A stretch of DNA of 12,996 nt from JACVRW01 sp035705985 (GCA_035705985.1 DASSVP010000196.1:1-12996); one strand, 5' to 3'. Shown: positions 1 through 9,580, counted from the stretch's first letter. Numbers and translations: made by a program. Notes: generated from the letters alone by a model not told the origin.

Positions 1-99
1 GCGCCCGACGCGCCCGAGCGGGCGCTCCAGCAGGCCGACCGCGCCCTCGCCGAGACGATGGAGTACCACGCGCACGTGCGACTACGGCGCGTTGCCTGA
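1..99 (+). CDS. C-terminal fragment of an unidentified protein (possibly RecO)
   Basis: The reading frame is open from the first base to TGA at 97-99. It encodes the last 32 residues of a protein, rich in Ala, Arg and Glu, ending in YHAHVRLRRVA. The helical, basic tail with a His-x-His-x-x-Leu pattern vaguely resembles RecO C-termini, but the fragment is too short to assign. The stop lies 19 bp before the preferred ppdK start, on the same strand, so readthrough into ppdK is possible. That this is a real gene end is inferred from the G/C-ending codon pattern and the absence of stops; the function is a guess. Confidence 0.45.
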   Translation, partial: APDAPERALQQADRALAETMEYHAHVRLRRVA

Positions 100-104
100 G
101 GGCA

Positions 105-110
105 TAGATT
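105..110 (+). promoter_or_regulatory. Putative -10 element (TAGATT) of ppdK, leaderless
   Basis: TAGATT fits the actinobacterial TAnnnT -10 pattern and lies 8 bp before the GTG at 119. Transcription would therefore begin at or next to the start codon. No good -35 box is visible. The call is strengthened by the same geometry in front of other first-in-operon genes in this window (6562, 10795, 12012) and by the lack of a well-spaced Shine-Dalgarno sequence. Confidence 0.4.
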
Positions 111-118
111 CCCGGCTG

Positions 119-2782
<2,664 letters not shown>

Positions 2783-2803
2783 ACTGCCACAATCGACCGG
2801 CGC

Positions 2804-3772
2804 ATGGCCCAGCTCGCCCGAACCTCGTTCAGGGAGCGGATCGAGCGGCTCGAGGACGAGTCGCTGTCCCCGCTCGCGACCCGCTCGTACCCGGCGGTGC
2901 GGCAGGAGGATGAGCCGGACTCGGACCACCGGACGCCGTTCCAGCGCGACCGCGACCGGATCGTGCACTCGAAGGCGTTCCGGCGCCTGAAGCACAAGAC
3001 CCAGGTCTTCATCGCACCGGAGGGCGACCACTACCGCACCCGCCTCACGCACACGCTCGAGGCCTGCGGCATCGCCCGGGGCGCGGCGCGCGCGCTCGGG
3101 CTGAACGAGGACCTGACAGAGGCGATCGGCCTGGGCCACGACCTGGGTCACCCGCCCTTCGGGCATACCGGCGAGGCGGTGCTCGACGCGTGCCTCCGCG
3201 AGCGCTGGGGGAGCGGGTTCCGGCACAACGAGCATTCACTTCGTGTGGTGGACGTCATCGAGCGCCTCAACCTCACCGCGCCGGTTCGCGAGGGCATCCT
3301 GCGCCACACCGGACCGGAGCCGCCCGACACGCTCGAGGGCCGAATCGTCCGGCTGGTGGACCGCGTGGCTTACATCAACCACGACATCGACGATGCGATC
3401 CGCGCGGGCGTGCTGCGCTTCGAGGATCTGCCGCCAGCCGAGATCGAGCTGCTCGGCTCGACCGGCTCGGAGCGCATCGAGACGCTGGTGGTGGACCTCC
3501 TGCGCCACTCTGAGGAGGCGGCCGACATCGTCCAGGGCGAGGAGGTCGGCAGCGCGATGCTCCGGCTACGCGAGTTCATGTTCGAGCGCGTGTACCTCGG
3601 GCCGGGCGCCCAGGCCGAGCGTCCGCGCATCGAGCGGATGCTGAGGGCCCTCTTCGAGCACTACGCCGACGAGCTCGGTGACGAGCAGCAGGTGATTGAC
3701 TGGCTCGCGGGGATGACCGACCGCTACGCGATCCGCGAGTTCGAGAAGCTGTCGGTGCCGCAGGGCTTTTGA
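2804..3772 (+). CDS. dgt: Deoxyguanosinetriphosphate triphosphohydrolase-like (dGTPase, HD superfamily)
   Basis: Predicted to hydrolyse dNTPs to deoxynucleoside plus tripolyphosphate, limiting dNTP pools. The 322 residues match the short (type 2) dGTPase group rather than the longer E. coli type. The metal-binding HD residues are visible: His83 in RTRLTHTLE, His112-Asp113 in GLGHDLGHPPFGH, and a downstream Asp (LVDRVAYINHD, near 186). The segment QRDRDRIVHSKAFRRLKHKTQ (46-66) is diagnostic of the family. The ATG at 2804 is preceded by only 21 bp after ppdK and by a CACAAT that could act as a weak -10; no clear Shine-Dalgarno is seen. The stop overlaps the dnaG start by one base (TGATG). Adjacency to dnaG and rpoD, an arrangement I recall from clostridia, points to housekeeping rather than antiviral use. 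Substrate preference cannot be read from sequence. Confidence 0.93.
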   Translation: MAQLARTSFRERIERLEDESLSPLATRSYPAVRQEDEPDSDHRTPFQRDRDRIVHSKAFRRLKHKTQVFIAPEGDHYRTRLTHTLEACGIARGAARALGLNEDLTEAIGLGHDLGHPPFGHTGEAVLDACLRERWGSGFRHNEHSLRVVDVIERLNLTAPVREGILRHTGPEPPDTLEGRIVRLVDRVAYINHDIDDAIRAGVLRFEDLPPAEIELLGSTGSERIETLVVDLLRHSEEAADIVQGEEVGSAMLRLREFMFERVYLGPGAQAERPRIERMLRALFEHYADELGDEQQVIDWLAGMTDRYAIREFEKLSVPQGF

Positions 3773-5532
3773 TGGCGCTTTTCACGAAGGACACGATCGA
3801 CCGGGTTCGGGACGCGGTGGACATGGTCCAGCTCGTGGGTGAGAAGACGGACCTGCGGCGCGTGGGCACGCGCTGGACCGGGCTCTGCCCCTTCCACGAC
3901 GAGCGCACGCCGTCGTTCTCCGTGAACGCCGAGGAGAAGCTCTACTACTGCTTCGGCTGCGGCGAGGGGGGCGACGCTTTCAAGTTCGTCCAGCAGACCG
4001 AGGCGCTGGAGTTCCAGGAGGCGGTGGAGCTGCTGGCTGAGCGCTCGGGCGTGCGCGTGGAACGGGAAGAGGACGACCCGCGGGCGGAGCAGCGGCGGCG
4101 GCGCCGCGAGCGTCTGCACTCCCTCCTCGACCGCGCGACCCGCTTCTACGTCTCCTACCTGCGCGAGTCCGCCGAGGCCGGCCCGGCGCGCTCGTACCTC
4201 GCCTCACGCGGCCTGTCCGAGGAGGTCCTCGCCGAGTTCCGCGTGGGCTACTCGCCCAGCAAGTGGGACCGGATGATCATCGGCGCCCGCCAGAGCGGGT
4301 TCTCCGAGGAGGAGCTGATCGCGGCCGGGCTCGCGCAGCGCGGCAGGAACGGCGGCCTGTACGACCGCTTCCGCGGGCGCATCATGTTCCCGCTCGCCGA
4401 CGCCCGCGGGCGGGTGCTCGGCTTCGGAGCGAGGCAGATGGAGGAGGGGCGCGGGCCGAAGTACCTCAACACCTCCGAAAACGACCTCTACCACAAGGGC
4501 CGCCAGCTTTTCGGCATCGACGTGGCGCGGAAAGAGGCGATGAAGACCGGTCGGTTCGTCGTTGTCGAGGGTTACACCGATGTGCTTGCGCTTCACCAGA
4601 CGGGGGTCCGCGAGGCCGTGGCCATCATGGGCACGGCCATGACGCAGGACCAGCTCGCCGAGCTCGCGAAGGTCGGCGACTCCGGGCGGCGCGGCGTGAT
4701 CTATCTAGCCCTCGACGCGGATCGCGCGGGCCGCGAGGCGATGCTGCGGGCGGCGCGGCTCGCCGAGGACCGGGGCGTCGACCTGAGGGTGGTCGACATG
4801 CCGGAGGGCAAGGACCCCGCCGATCTCGCAAGTGAAGGGGGGTCCGCTGCGTTTCAGGAGCGGATGGAACGGGCGGCGCCGATGATCGAGTTTCAGGTGC
4901 GTCGTGTACTTGCCGATGCAGACCTGGACACTCCTTTGGGCAGGGACAGAGCTCTGGAGGAGGCTAGGAAGCTGATCTCCGCAGTACCGGAACGCACCGC
5001 AACGAGGGACGCGCTGGTCCGCGAAGCCGCGGACCGCTTGGACGTTCCGCCGGATTACGTGCTGGCGCCGGCGGCGCCGGAGCGTGCCCCTGTCGCCACC
5101 GCGCCCGCTCAGGTCTCGCCCGGCGAGCTCGCTTTGCGCGCAGAGCGCGAGTTTCTTACGCGCTGCCTGTCGAGCGGAGGGCTCGGACACGACTATCTTG
5201 CTCGGCCTGCGGATGACCAGTTCTCCTCGGACCTGCTTCGGCGCGCGCGCGACCACCTGGTCGCCCACTTCGACGACCCGTTGCCCGGGCTGCCCGAGGA
5301 CGACCCCGCGCTCGGCGCGCTCGTCACGGACGTCGCTCTGGCGGCGCAGGAGCGCCCGCCCACCGAGGAGCTGGTGCTCCGAATGAGCATGCTGCAGCTC
5401 GAGCAGCGCACGATCGAGCGCGAGATCCGCCGCGCGTCACAGGACGGGGACCACACGCGGAAGAGCGAGCTCGCAGCCGCCGAGCAGAGGGTGCGTGACG
5501 AGCTGGGCACCGTGATGGGGCAGACGGCATGA
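3772..5532 (+). CDS. dnaG: DNA primase
   Basis: Synthesises RNA primers for replication in association with the replicative helicase. The 586 residues are a normal length. The N-terminal CHC2 zinc-binding domain shows Cys39, His42, Cys60 and Cys63 (CPFH ... CFGC). The TOPRIM catalytic domain follows, with Glu266 in VVEGYTD and the DxD pair Asp315/Asp317 in LALDADRAG. The last ~130 residues are helical and probably form the helicase-binding domain. I chose the ATG at 3772, overlapping the dgt stop by one base; a TTG one codon earlier is also in frame. An AGGG six bases upstream could be a weak ribosome site. The end overlaps rpoD by four bases (ATGA). Codons in 4828-5217 are much less G/C-ending than the rest of the gene; see findings. 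Confidence 0.97.
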   Translation: MALFTKDTIDRVRDAVDMVQLVGEKTDLRRVGTRWTGLCPFHDERTPSFSVNAEEKLYYCFGCGEGGDAFKFVQQTEALEFQEAVELLAERSGVRVEREEDDPRAEQRRRRRERLHSLLDRATRFYVSYLRESAEAGPARSYLASRGLSEEVLAEFRVGYSPSKWDRMIIGARQSGFSEEELIAAGLAQRGRNGGLYDRFRGRIMFPLADARGRVLGFGARQMEEGRGPKYLNTSENDLYHKGRQLFGIDVARKEAMKTGRFVVVEGYTDVLALHQTGVREAVAIMGTAMTQDQLAELAKVGDSGRRGVIYLALDADRAGREAMLRAARLAEDRGVDLRVVDMPEGKDPADLASEGGSAAFQERMERAAPMIEFQVRRVLADADLDTPLGRDRALEEARKLISAVPERTATRDALVREAADRLDVPPDYVLAPAAPERAPVATAPAQVSPGELALRAEREFLTRCLSSGGLGHDYLARPADDQFSSDLLRRARDHLVAHFDDPLPGLPEDDPALGALVTDVALAAQERPPTEELVLRMSMLQLEQRTIEREIRRASQDGDHTRKSELAAAEQRVRDELGTVMGQTA

Positions 5533-6539
5533 GCGAGCGGATCTTCGGCGTGAACGGCGACGACGACCGCGAGCTCGAGCCGGCGGTGGCCGCCAACGGG
5601 CAGGCCGCCGAGCCCGACGAGGACGACGAGCCCACCGCGGCCGACCTCTACGACGAGGGCGGCGTGGTCACCGCCGGCCTGATCGTCGCCCCGCCCGAGC
5701 AGGGGGCGGAGGACGCGGTGCGGCTGTACCTGCGCTCGATCGGACGTGTGCCCCTGCTGACGCGCGAGGACGAGGTCCGGCTCGCGAAGCGGATCGAGAT
5801 GAACGACATGGCCGCGAAGAACTCGCTGATCGAGGCGAACCTGCGGCTGGTGGTCTCGATCGCGAAGCGCTACACGGGGCGCGGGCTGACGCTGCTCGAC
5901 CTGATCCAGGAGGGCAACCTGGGGCTGATCCGCGCGGTGGAGAAGTTCGACTGGCGCCGCGGCTTCAAGTTCTCCACGTACGCGACCTGGTGGATCCGCC
6001 AGGCGATCACGCGCGCGCTGGCGGACCAGTCGCGCACGATCCGGATCCCGGTGCACATGGTGGAGCGGATGAACCGCGTGGCGCGCGCCAAGCGGGCGCT
6101 GATCCAGAAGCACAACCGCGAGCCGACGCCCGAGGAGATCGGCGAACTGGTGGAGATGCCGGCGAAGAAGGTCGAGGAGATCCTGAAGCTGGGCCAGGAG
6201 CCGGTCTCGCTGGAGGCGCCCGTCGGCGGCGAGGAGGGCGACGCGTCGCTGGGCGACTTCATCGAGGACGCCGCCACCGACCGCCCGCTCGAGATCGTGG
6301 CGAACCGGATCCGCGACGCGGACCTCCAAAAGGTGCTCGACTCGCTGCCCTGGCGCGAGCGCCGCGTGATCGAGCTGCGCTACGGCCTGGGCGACAAGGG
6401 CCCGATGACCCTGGAGGACATCGGCCACGAAGTGGGCGTCACCAGGGAACGAGTGCGCCAGATCGAATCGAAGACACTGGCGATGCTGAAGAGCTCAGGC
6501 GGAGCCGACCGCCTCGCGGGAACAGCCGACGAGGCCTGA
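5529..6539 (+). CDS. rpoD: Principal RNA polymerase sigma factor (sigma-70 family)
   Basis: Directs RNA polymerase to housekeeping promoters; also called sigA/hrdB in actinobacteria. It has 336 residues with an acidic, low-complexity N-terminus (1-60) and no long region 1.1. Region 1.2 is at 62-95 (DAVRLYLRSIGRVPLLTRE). Region 2, with core binding and -10 melting/recognition, is at about 101-171 and includes LIQEGNLGLIRAVEKF and FKFSTYATWWIRQAITRA. Region 3 is at about 180-255. Region 4, with the -35 helix-turn-helix, is at 262-325 (TLEDIGHEVGVTRERVRQIE). The start ATG lies within ATGA overlapping the dnaG stop, indicating translational coupling as in the dnaG-rpoD operon. The intact region 1.2 and its position after dnaG favour the primary sigma over an alternative one. 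Confidence 0.96.
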   Translation: MSERIFGVNGDDDRELEPAVAANGQAAEPDEDDEPTAADLYDEGGVVTAGLIVAPPEQGAEDAVRLYLRSIGRVPLLTREDEVRLAKRIEMNDMAAKNSLIEANLRLVVSIAKRYTGRGLTLLDLIQEGNLGLIRAVEKFDWRRGFKFSTYATWWIRQAITRALADQSRTIRIPVHMVERMNRVARAKRALIQKHNREPTPEEIGELVEMPAKKVEEILKLGQEPVSLEAPVGGEEGDASLGDFIEDAATDRPLEIVANRIRDADLQKVLDSLPWRERRVIELRYGLGDKGPMTLEDIGHEVGVTRERVRQIESKTLAMLKSSGGADRLAGTADEA

Positions 6540-6552
6540 CACTTCCGTCCGG

Positions 6553-6574
6553 CACACGAACTAGTGTTCGTGTG
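6553..6574. repeat. Perfect 9-bp inverted repeat between rpoD and the HNH gene
   Basis: CACACGAAC, a TAGT spacer, then GTTCGTGTG form a perfect palindrome 14 bp after the rpoD stop. It covers the putative -10 (6562-6567) of the next gene and ends at its start codon region. As DNA it could be an operator; as RNA from the rpoD transcript it would fold into a compact hairpin able to hide the downstream start codon or attenuate readthrough. There is no following T run, so it is not a classical terminator. The symmetry is seen directly; the role is inference. Confidence 0.6.
6562..6567 (+). promoter_or_regulatory. Putative -10 element (TAGTGT) for the HNH-protein gene
   Basis: TAGTGT matches TAnnnT and lies 7 bp before the GTG at 6575, leaderless geometry. 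It occupies the centre of the 9-bp inverted repeat, so any protein bound to the palindrome would block it. A CTGACA at 6536-6541 resembles a -35 box, but the 20-bp spacer is longer than usual. Confidence 0.35.
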
Positions 6575-6958
6575 GTGGCAGGGAAGCTACCAAAGTTCGC
6601 GACGCGCGTCTGCGCCACGCACGGCAAGACCGAGTTCGTGCTCGAGGGACGCGGCTACTACCGCTGCAAGCGCTGTCGGCAGCAGCGCGTGATCGACTGG
6701 CGGCGCCGCGCAAGGCTGAAGCTTGTGGCGGAGGCTGGCGGCGCGTGTGTCGTCTGCGGTTATGACCGGTACGTCGGCGCGCTCCACTTCCATCACGTGG
6801 ATCCCTCGGAGAAGGAGTTCGCGGTCTCGGGGAGGGGCTTCACGCGGTCGATCCAGAAGATGAGGGAGGAGGCCGCGAAGTGCGTCCTTCTGTGCTCGAA
6901 TTGTCACGCCGAGGTGGAGGCCGGAATCGCTAACCTCCCTGACGCAACTGCGGCGTAG
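6575..6958 (+). CDS. Small zinc-ribbon / HNH-nuclease-fold protein
   Basis: 127 residues from GTG 6575; a GTG at 6572 is an equally in-frame alternative one codon longer. The N-terminus has a zinc-ribbon-like set, Cys13, His16, Cys31 and Cys34 (CATH ... CKRC). A basic stretch (WRRRARLKL, 42-50) follows. The C-terminal half is an HNH-type fold: Cys58/Cys61 (CVVCGYD), His71/His73/His74 (HFHHVDP) and Cys107/Cys110-His111 (LLCSNCHAEVE). Such orphan HNH proteins are common in actinobacteria and their role is generally unknown; the fold suggests binding or cutting of nucleic acid. No methyltransferase, intron or phage gene is nearby. Codons are somewhat less G/C-biased than in rpoD. The fold call is firm; nuclease activity is not shown. 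Confidence 0.82.
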   Translation: MAGKLPKFATRVCATHGKTEFVLEGRGYYRCKRCRQQRVIDWRRRARLKLVAEAGGACVVCGYDRYVGALHFHHVDPSEKEFAVSGRGFTRSIQKMREEAAKCVLLCSNCHAEVEAGIANLPDATAA

Positions 6959-6980
6959 AGCCGCATCCGAAGTAGCTCAG

Positions 6981-7053
6981 TCCGGGGTAGCTCAATCGGC
7001 GGAGCAGCGCCCTGTTAAGGCGATGGTTGTGGGTTCGAGTCCCACCCCCGGAG
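6981..7053 (+). tRNA. tRNA-Asn (anticodon GTT)
   Basis: A complete cloverleaf can be drawn. The acceptor stem TCCGGGG/CCCCGGA pairs fully (6981-6987 with 7046-7052) and the discriminator is G7053. The D stem is GCTC/GAGC. The anticodon stem 7007-7011/7019-7023 has four pairs plus a G-A mismatch at its top (27-43). The loop is CTGTTAA with anticodon GTT at 7014-7016. The T stem is GTGGG/CCCAC with loop TTCGAGT. CCA is not encoded: GAGC is followed by TAC. The gene sits 22 bp after the HNH gene and is followed at once by a terminator-like hairpin. Confidence 0.95.
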
Positions 7054-7056
7054 CTA

Positions 7057-7083
7057 CGAAAGCCGCCCGGAAGGCGGCTTTCG
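7057..7083 (+). terminator. Intrinsic-terminator-like hairpin after tRNA-Asn
   Basis: A perfect 11-bp stem, CGAAAGCCGCC (7057-7067) with GGCGGCTTTCG (7073-7083), has a 5-nt loop (CGGAA). It begins four bases after the tRNA. The AAAGCCGCC/GGCGGCTTT form is typical of intrinsic terminators in GC-rich genomes. The T run is short (CTTTC), so efficiency is uncertain. The symmetry would also allow action on the opposite strand. Confidence 0.75.
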
Positions 7084-7084
7084 G

Positions 7085-7126
7085 CGTTCTCGGGGCCCGG
7101 CGTTCTAGAGAAACCGGGCCGGAACG
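7085..7126. repeat. Imperfect stem-loop downstream of the tRNA terminator
   Basis: The inner stem GGCCCGG (7094-7100) with CCGGGCC (7114-7120) is all G-C. The outer stem CGTTC (7085-7089) with GAACG (7122-7126) is separated from it by a bulge, and the loop is 13 nt. It could be a backup terminator for the tRNA, a terminator for the convergent minus-strand genes ending at 7292, or part of a small RNA. No T tract follows on either strand. The rest of the gap to 7291 shows only a short 10-bp-period repeat of AGTCGACC at 7165-7182. Confidence 0.4.
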
Positions 7127-7291
7127 TAAGCGAGACGCAGACTTCGCGCTTTGAGGTCCGTTCCAGTCGACCGAAGTCGACCTTCAACCGGGGCGAGCCT
7201 CACAACCTCTGGCTTCGCTCTTCGCGCTCCGTCTACGTCTCGAGAGGGAGTAGAACACTGGTTGGCGCTTCCGTCAAGCGGAGTTCGGAAA

Positions 7292-8539
7292 TCAGCCCGC
7301 ATTTTGCGGAGTTTTACGTCCGGTGGCGCGCTCCGCGAGCTCTTCCACCGCGTATGCGGCCGCCTGTGCGCCGTCGTTCTGCGCGGCCCAGTCGCGCAGC
7401 TCCTCGGCGCGGCGGCGGTAGACCGGGTCGCCCAGGAGGCGGCGCACCGCCAGCCGCACGCCGCGGGGCGTCACGAACCGGCGCGGTAGCGACACGCCCG
7501 CCCGCGCCCACCTGATCCGCGCCGCGTTCTCGGCCATGTCGCCGGCGTGCGGGCACGCCACCACCGGCACACCGCTCGCCAGCGAGCGCGCCACGGTGCC
7601 GTGGCCGGCGTGGCACACGACCGCGTCGCAGAGCGGCATGGTCCGCGCGTAGGAGAGCCAGTTCACGAGGCGCGCGTTCGGCGGGACGGGGATCGGCGGG
7701 CCCGTGCCGATCGCGTCCGCCGCGGGAGTGCCGCGCCGGTTCCTCGTCGCGAGCACGCGCACGGGCTCGTCCGCCAGGCCCTCGAGGGCAGCGCGGACCA
7801 GCCGGAAGTCGGGGTCCTGGGACGTGCTCGGCGCCACGAGCACGAGCGGAGCGTCGCCGGCCGGCAGCTCCACGTCGCCGAAGGGCTGCTCCCAAAGCAG
7901 CGGCCCGCTCACGCGCATCCCCGGCCAGCCGTGCTGCCGGCGATACTCGAGCTGCGGGAAGGTGGCCACGATCGCCAGGTCGCGCGAGATCCCGCCGTGC
8001 GTCTCCGGCAGCGGCGGCAGGCCCAGCCGCTCGCGTGCCCCGTTCAGCTCCACGCGGCCCTGCTCCTCGCCGGTCATCACGATCGGGCGCAGCCGGGCCC
8101 ACATGCTCCTGCCGAGCGCCGTGCGCGGGTACACCGCGCCCACCGAGTAGATCGGGAAGCCCGGCTCGCCGGTCGGCATCACGTGCGGCACGAGCGTGGC
8201 CCATGCGCGGTCCTCCGCCTGCGCGGCGAGCGAGGCCGCCGACGTGATGATGTCGGCCACGACAACGTCGGGGTCGCACGATCGGATCACCTCGCGGGTG
8301 GACCCGGCCGCCCGCACGGCCGCGACGTACGGCTTCATCGGGGCATCGCGCGTGGGGAAGACCTCGTACTCGGGTGCGGCCGCGAAGCGCATCCCCTCGC
8401 GCTCAACCTGCTCCCGCCAGCGCGACCAGGTCTCGAGCGTCACCTCGTGCCCGCGCCGCGCGAGCTCCGCGCCGAGCGCGATCGCGGGGAAGGCGTGCCC
8501 GGGGTCCCCGAAGGCCGCGACGAGGAAGCGCCGGCTCAG
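7292..8539 (-). CDS. GT-B glycosyltransferase (GT1 / MGT-like, nucleotide-sugar dependent)
   Basis: Predicted to transfer a sugar from an NDP-sugar to a small-molecule acceptor, in the family of macrolide-type and UDP-glucuronosyl-like transferases. The C-terminal donor-binding domain shows CHAGHGTVARSL (His310) and GVPVVACPHAGDM with Asp334, followed by ENAARI: the usual sugar-nucleotide signature. The N-terminal Rossmann strand FLVAAFGDPGHAFPAIALG is encoded upstream of the first ATG/GTG/TTG (GTG at 8443), so a start there would delete an essential part of the fold. The only plausible start is CTG at 8539, overlapping the stop of the preceding oxidoreductase as CTGA. That gives 415 residues, normal for the family. 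Translation is probably coupled to the upstream gene. The acceptor is unknown. No transmembrane segment is evident. Family is certain; the start is inferred. Confidence 0.88.
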   Translation of the reverse strand: MSRRFLVAAFGDPGHAFPAIALGAELARRGHEVTLETWSRWREQVEREGMRFAAAPEYEVFPTRDAPMKPYVAAVRAAGSTREVIRSCDPDVVVADIITSAASLAAQAEDRAWATLVPHVMPTGEPGFPIYSVGAVYPRTALGRSMWARLRPIVMTGEEQGRVELNGARERLGLPPLPETHGGISRDLAIVATFPQLEYRRQHGWPGMRVSGPLLWEQPFGDVELPAGDAPLVLVAPSTSQDPDFRLVRAALEGLADEPVRVLATRNRRGTPAADAIGTGPPIPVPPNARLVNWLSYARTMPLCDAVVCHAGHGTVARSLASGVPVVACPHAGDMAENAARIRWARAGVSLPRRFVTPRGVRLAVRRLLGDPVYRRRAEELRDWAAQNDGAQAAAYAVEELAERATGRKTPQNAG

Positions 8540-9573
8540 AGCATCTTCGCCAGCTCGCGGACCATCCGGCGACGCTCGTCGGTGTCGCCCGACACCGGAA
8601 CCACGATCAGCGAGCCCACGCCCGCCTCGCGGTACACGGCGAGCCGGTCGCGGACCTGCTCGCGCGGCCCTACGAGCGCGGTCGTGTCGATCAGCTCCGG
8701 CGGCACCGCGGCCGCCGCCTCGTCCTTCTTCCCGTCGAGGTACAGCTCCTGGATCTCGCGCGCCGCGTCCTCGAAGCCGTAGCGCTGCACCAGTTGGTTG
8801 TAGAAGTTCCGCTCCCGCGAGCCCATGCCGCCCACGTAGAGCGCGATGAAGTGCCGCATCTGATCGCGAGCGCGGTCCACGTCGTCGTCGATGCAGACGT
8901 TCACGCAGGGCGCGATGTCGAACCCGTCGTCGTTGAGCGACCGGTCCGCCCGCGCAGCGCCCGCGTCCAGCAGCTCGCGCGCCTGGCCGACGTGCTCGGG
9001 GGAGAAGAAGATCGGCAGCCAGCCGTCGGCGATCTCTCCCGTGAGCTCGGTATTCCGAGGCCCGATCGACGCGATGTAGATGGGAATCCGCTCCTGCACC
9101 GGCGCGATCGTCAGCTTCAGGGCCTTGCCGGGCCCGTCCGGAAGCGGCAGCTGGTACGTCTCGCCCTCGTACACGAGCCGCTCACGCGCCAGTGCCTTCC
9201 TCAGGATCTCCACGTACTCGCGCGTGCGCGAGAGCTGCTTCCCGAACCGCTGCCCGTGCCAGCCCTCCGCCACCTGCGGCCCCGACGTGCCGATCCCCAG
9301 CAGCATCCGACCGCCGGATAGCTGGTCCAGCGTCGCGGCCGTCATCGCCGTCATGGCGGGTGAGCGCGCAGGCATCTGGAAGATCGCGGAGCCGATCCTG
9401 ATGCGCGACGTCTGCGCGGCCAGCCAGGCGAGCACGGTCGCGGCGTCGGACCCGTACGCCTCGGCGGCCCAGACGGAGTCATAGCCCGCGGCCTCCGCCT
9501 CCTTGACCAGCTCGAGCTGGTCCGCGGCGGTCATGCCGAGCCCCCAGTAGCCGACATTCAAACCGAGCCGCAT
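8536..9573 (-). CDS. LLM-class F420-dependent oxidoreductase (Rv3520c-like)
   Basis: Luciferase-like TIM-barrel flavin/deazaflavin oxidoreductase of 345 residues, expected to use coenzyme F420. The N-terminus MRLGLNVGYWGLG, the segment AEAAGYDSVWAAEAYGSDA, and ATLDQLSGGRMLLGIGTSGPQ resemble the mycobacterial Rv3520c group (family recall, not a search). The substrate is unknown. The ATG at 9573 has a good ribosome site, GAGG, at 9584-9581 on the minus strand. A TAGTCT at 9618-9613 (minus) could be its -10. The stop overlaps the glycosyltransferase start, suggesting a two-gene operon acting on the same or related metabolites. Fold and cofactor class are secure; cofactor F420 versus FMN is inferred from subfamily resemblance. 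Confidence 0.9.
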   Translation of the reverse strand: MRLGLNVGYWGLGMTAADQLELVKEAEAAGYDSVWAAEAYGSDAATVLAWLAAQTSRIRIGSAIFQMPARSPAMTAMTAATLDQLSGGRMLLGIGTSGPQVAEGWHGQRFGKQLSRTREYVEILRKALARERLVYEGETYQLPLPDGPGKALKLTIAPVQERIPIYIASIGPRNTELTGEIADGWLPIFFSPEHVGQARELLDAGAARADRSLNDDGFDIAPCVNVCIDDDVDRARDQMRHFIALYVGGMGSRERNFYNQLVQRYGFEDAAREIQELYLDGKKDEAAAAVPPELIDTTALVGPREQVRDRLAVYREAGVGSLIVVPVSGDTDERRRMVRELAKML

Positions 9574-9580
9574 TGCAAGT

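Noticed and set aside
2804..3772. dGTPase as an antiphage defence gene
   Set aside because: dGTPases can act in defence, but this one is locked into a housekeeping operon with dnaG and rpoD, and no other defence gene is present.
5193..6428. Long minus-strand open frame (411 codons) opposite dnaG 3' end and rpoD
   Set aside because: Shadow of the sigma-factor gene; low-complexity Arg/Leu/Asp composition and no recognisable motif.
6575..6958. HNH protein as part of a restriction-modification system, homing intron or tRNA-targeted mobile element
   Set aside because: No methyltransferase, integrase, intron boundary or direct att-like repeat around the tRNA is visible; the tRNA is intact and single.
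7165..7182. AGTCGACC repeated with a 10-bp period
   Set aside because: Only two copies, not placed at a recognisable promoter; likely chance.
6930..7187. Minus-strand 85-codon frame containing GGGTRTHNHRLNRALLRRLSYPG-like sequence
   Set aside because: This is the reverse complement of the tRNA-Asn gene, a well-known source of spurious protein annotations.
7547..8782. Plus-strand open frame opposite the glycosyltransferase
   Set aside because: Composition is Arg/His/Ala-rich with no motif, whereas the minus strand has clear GT-B signatures.
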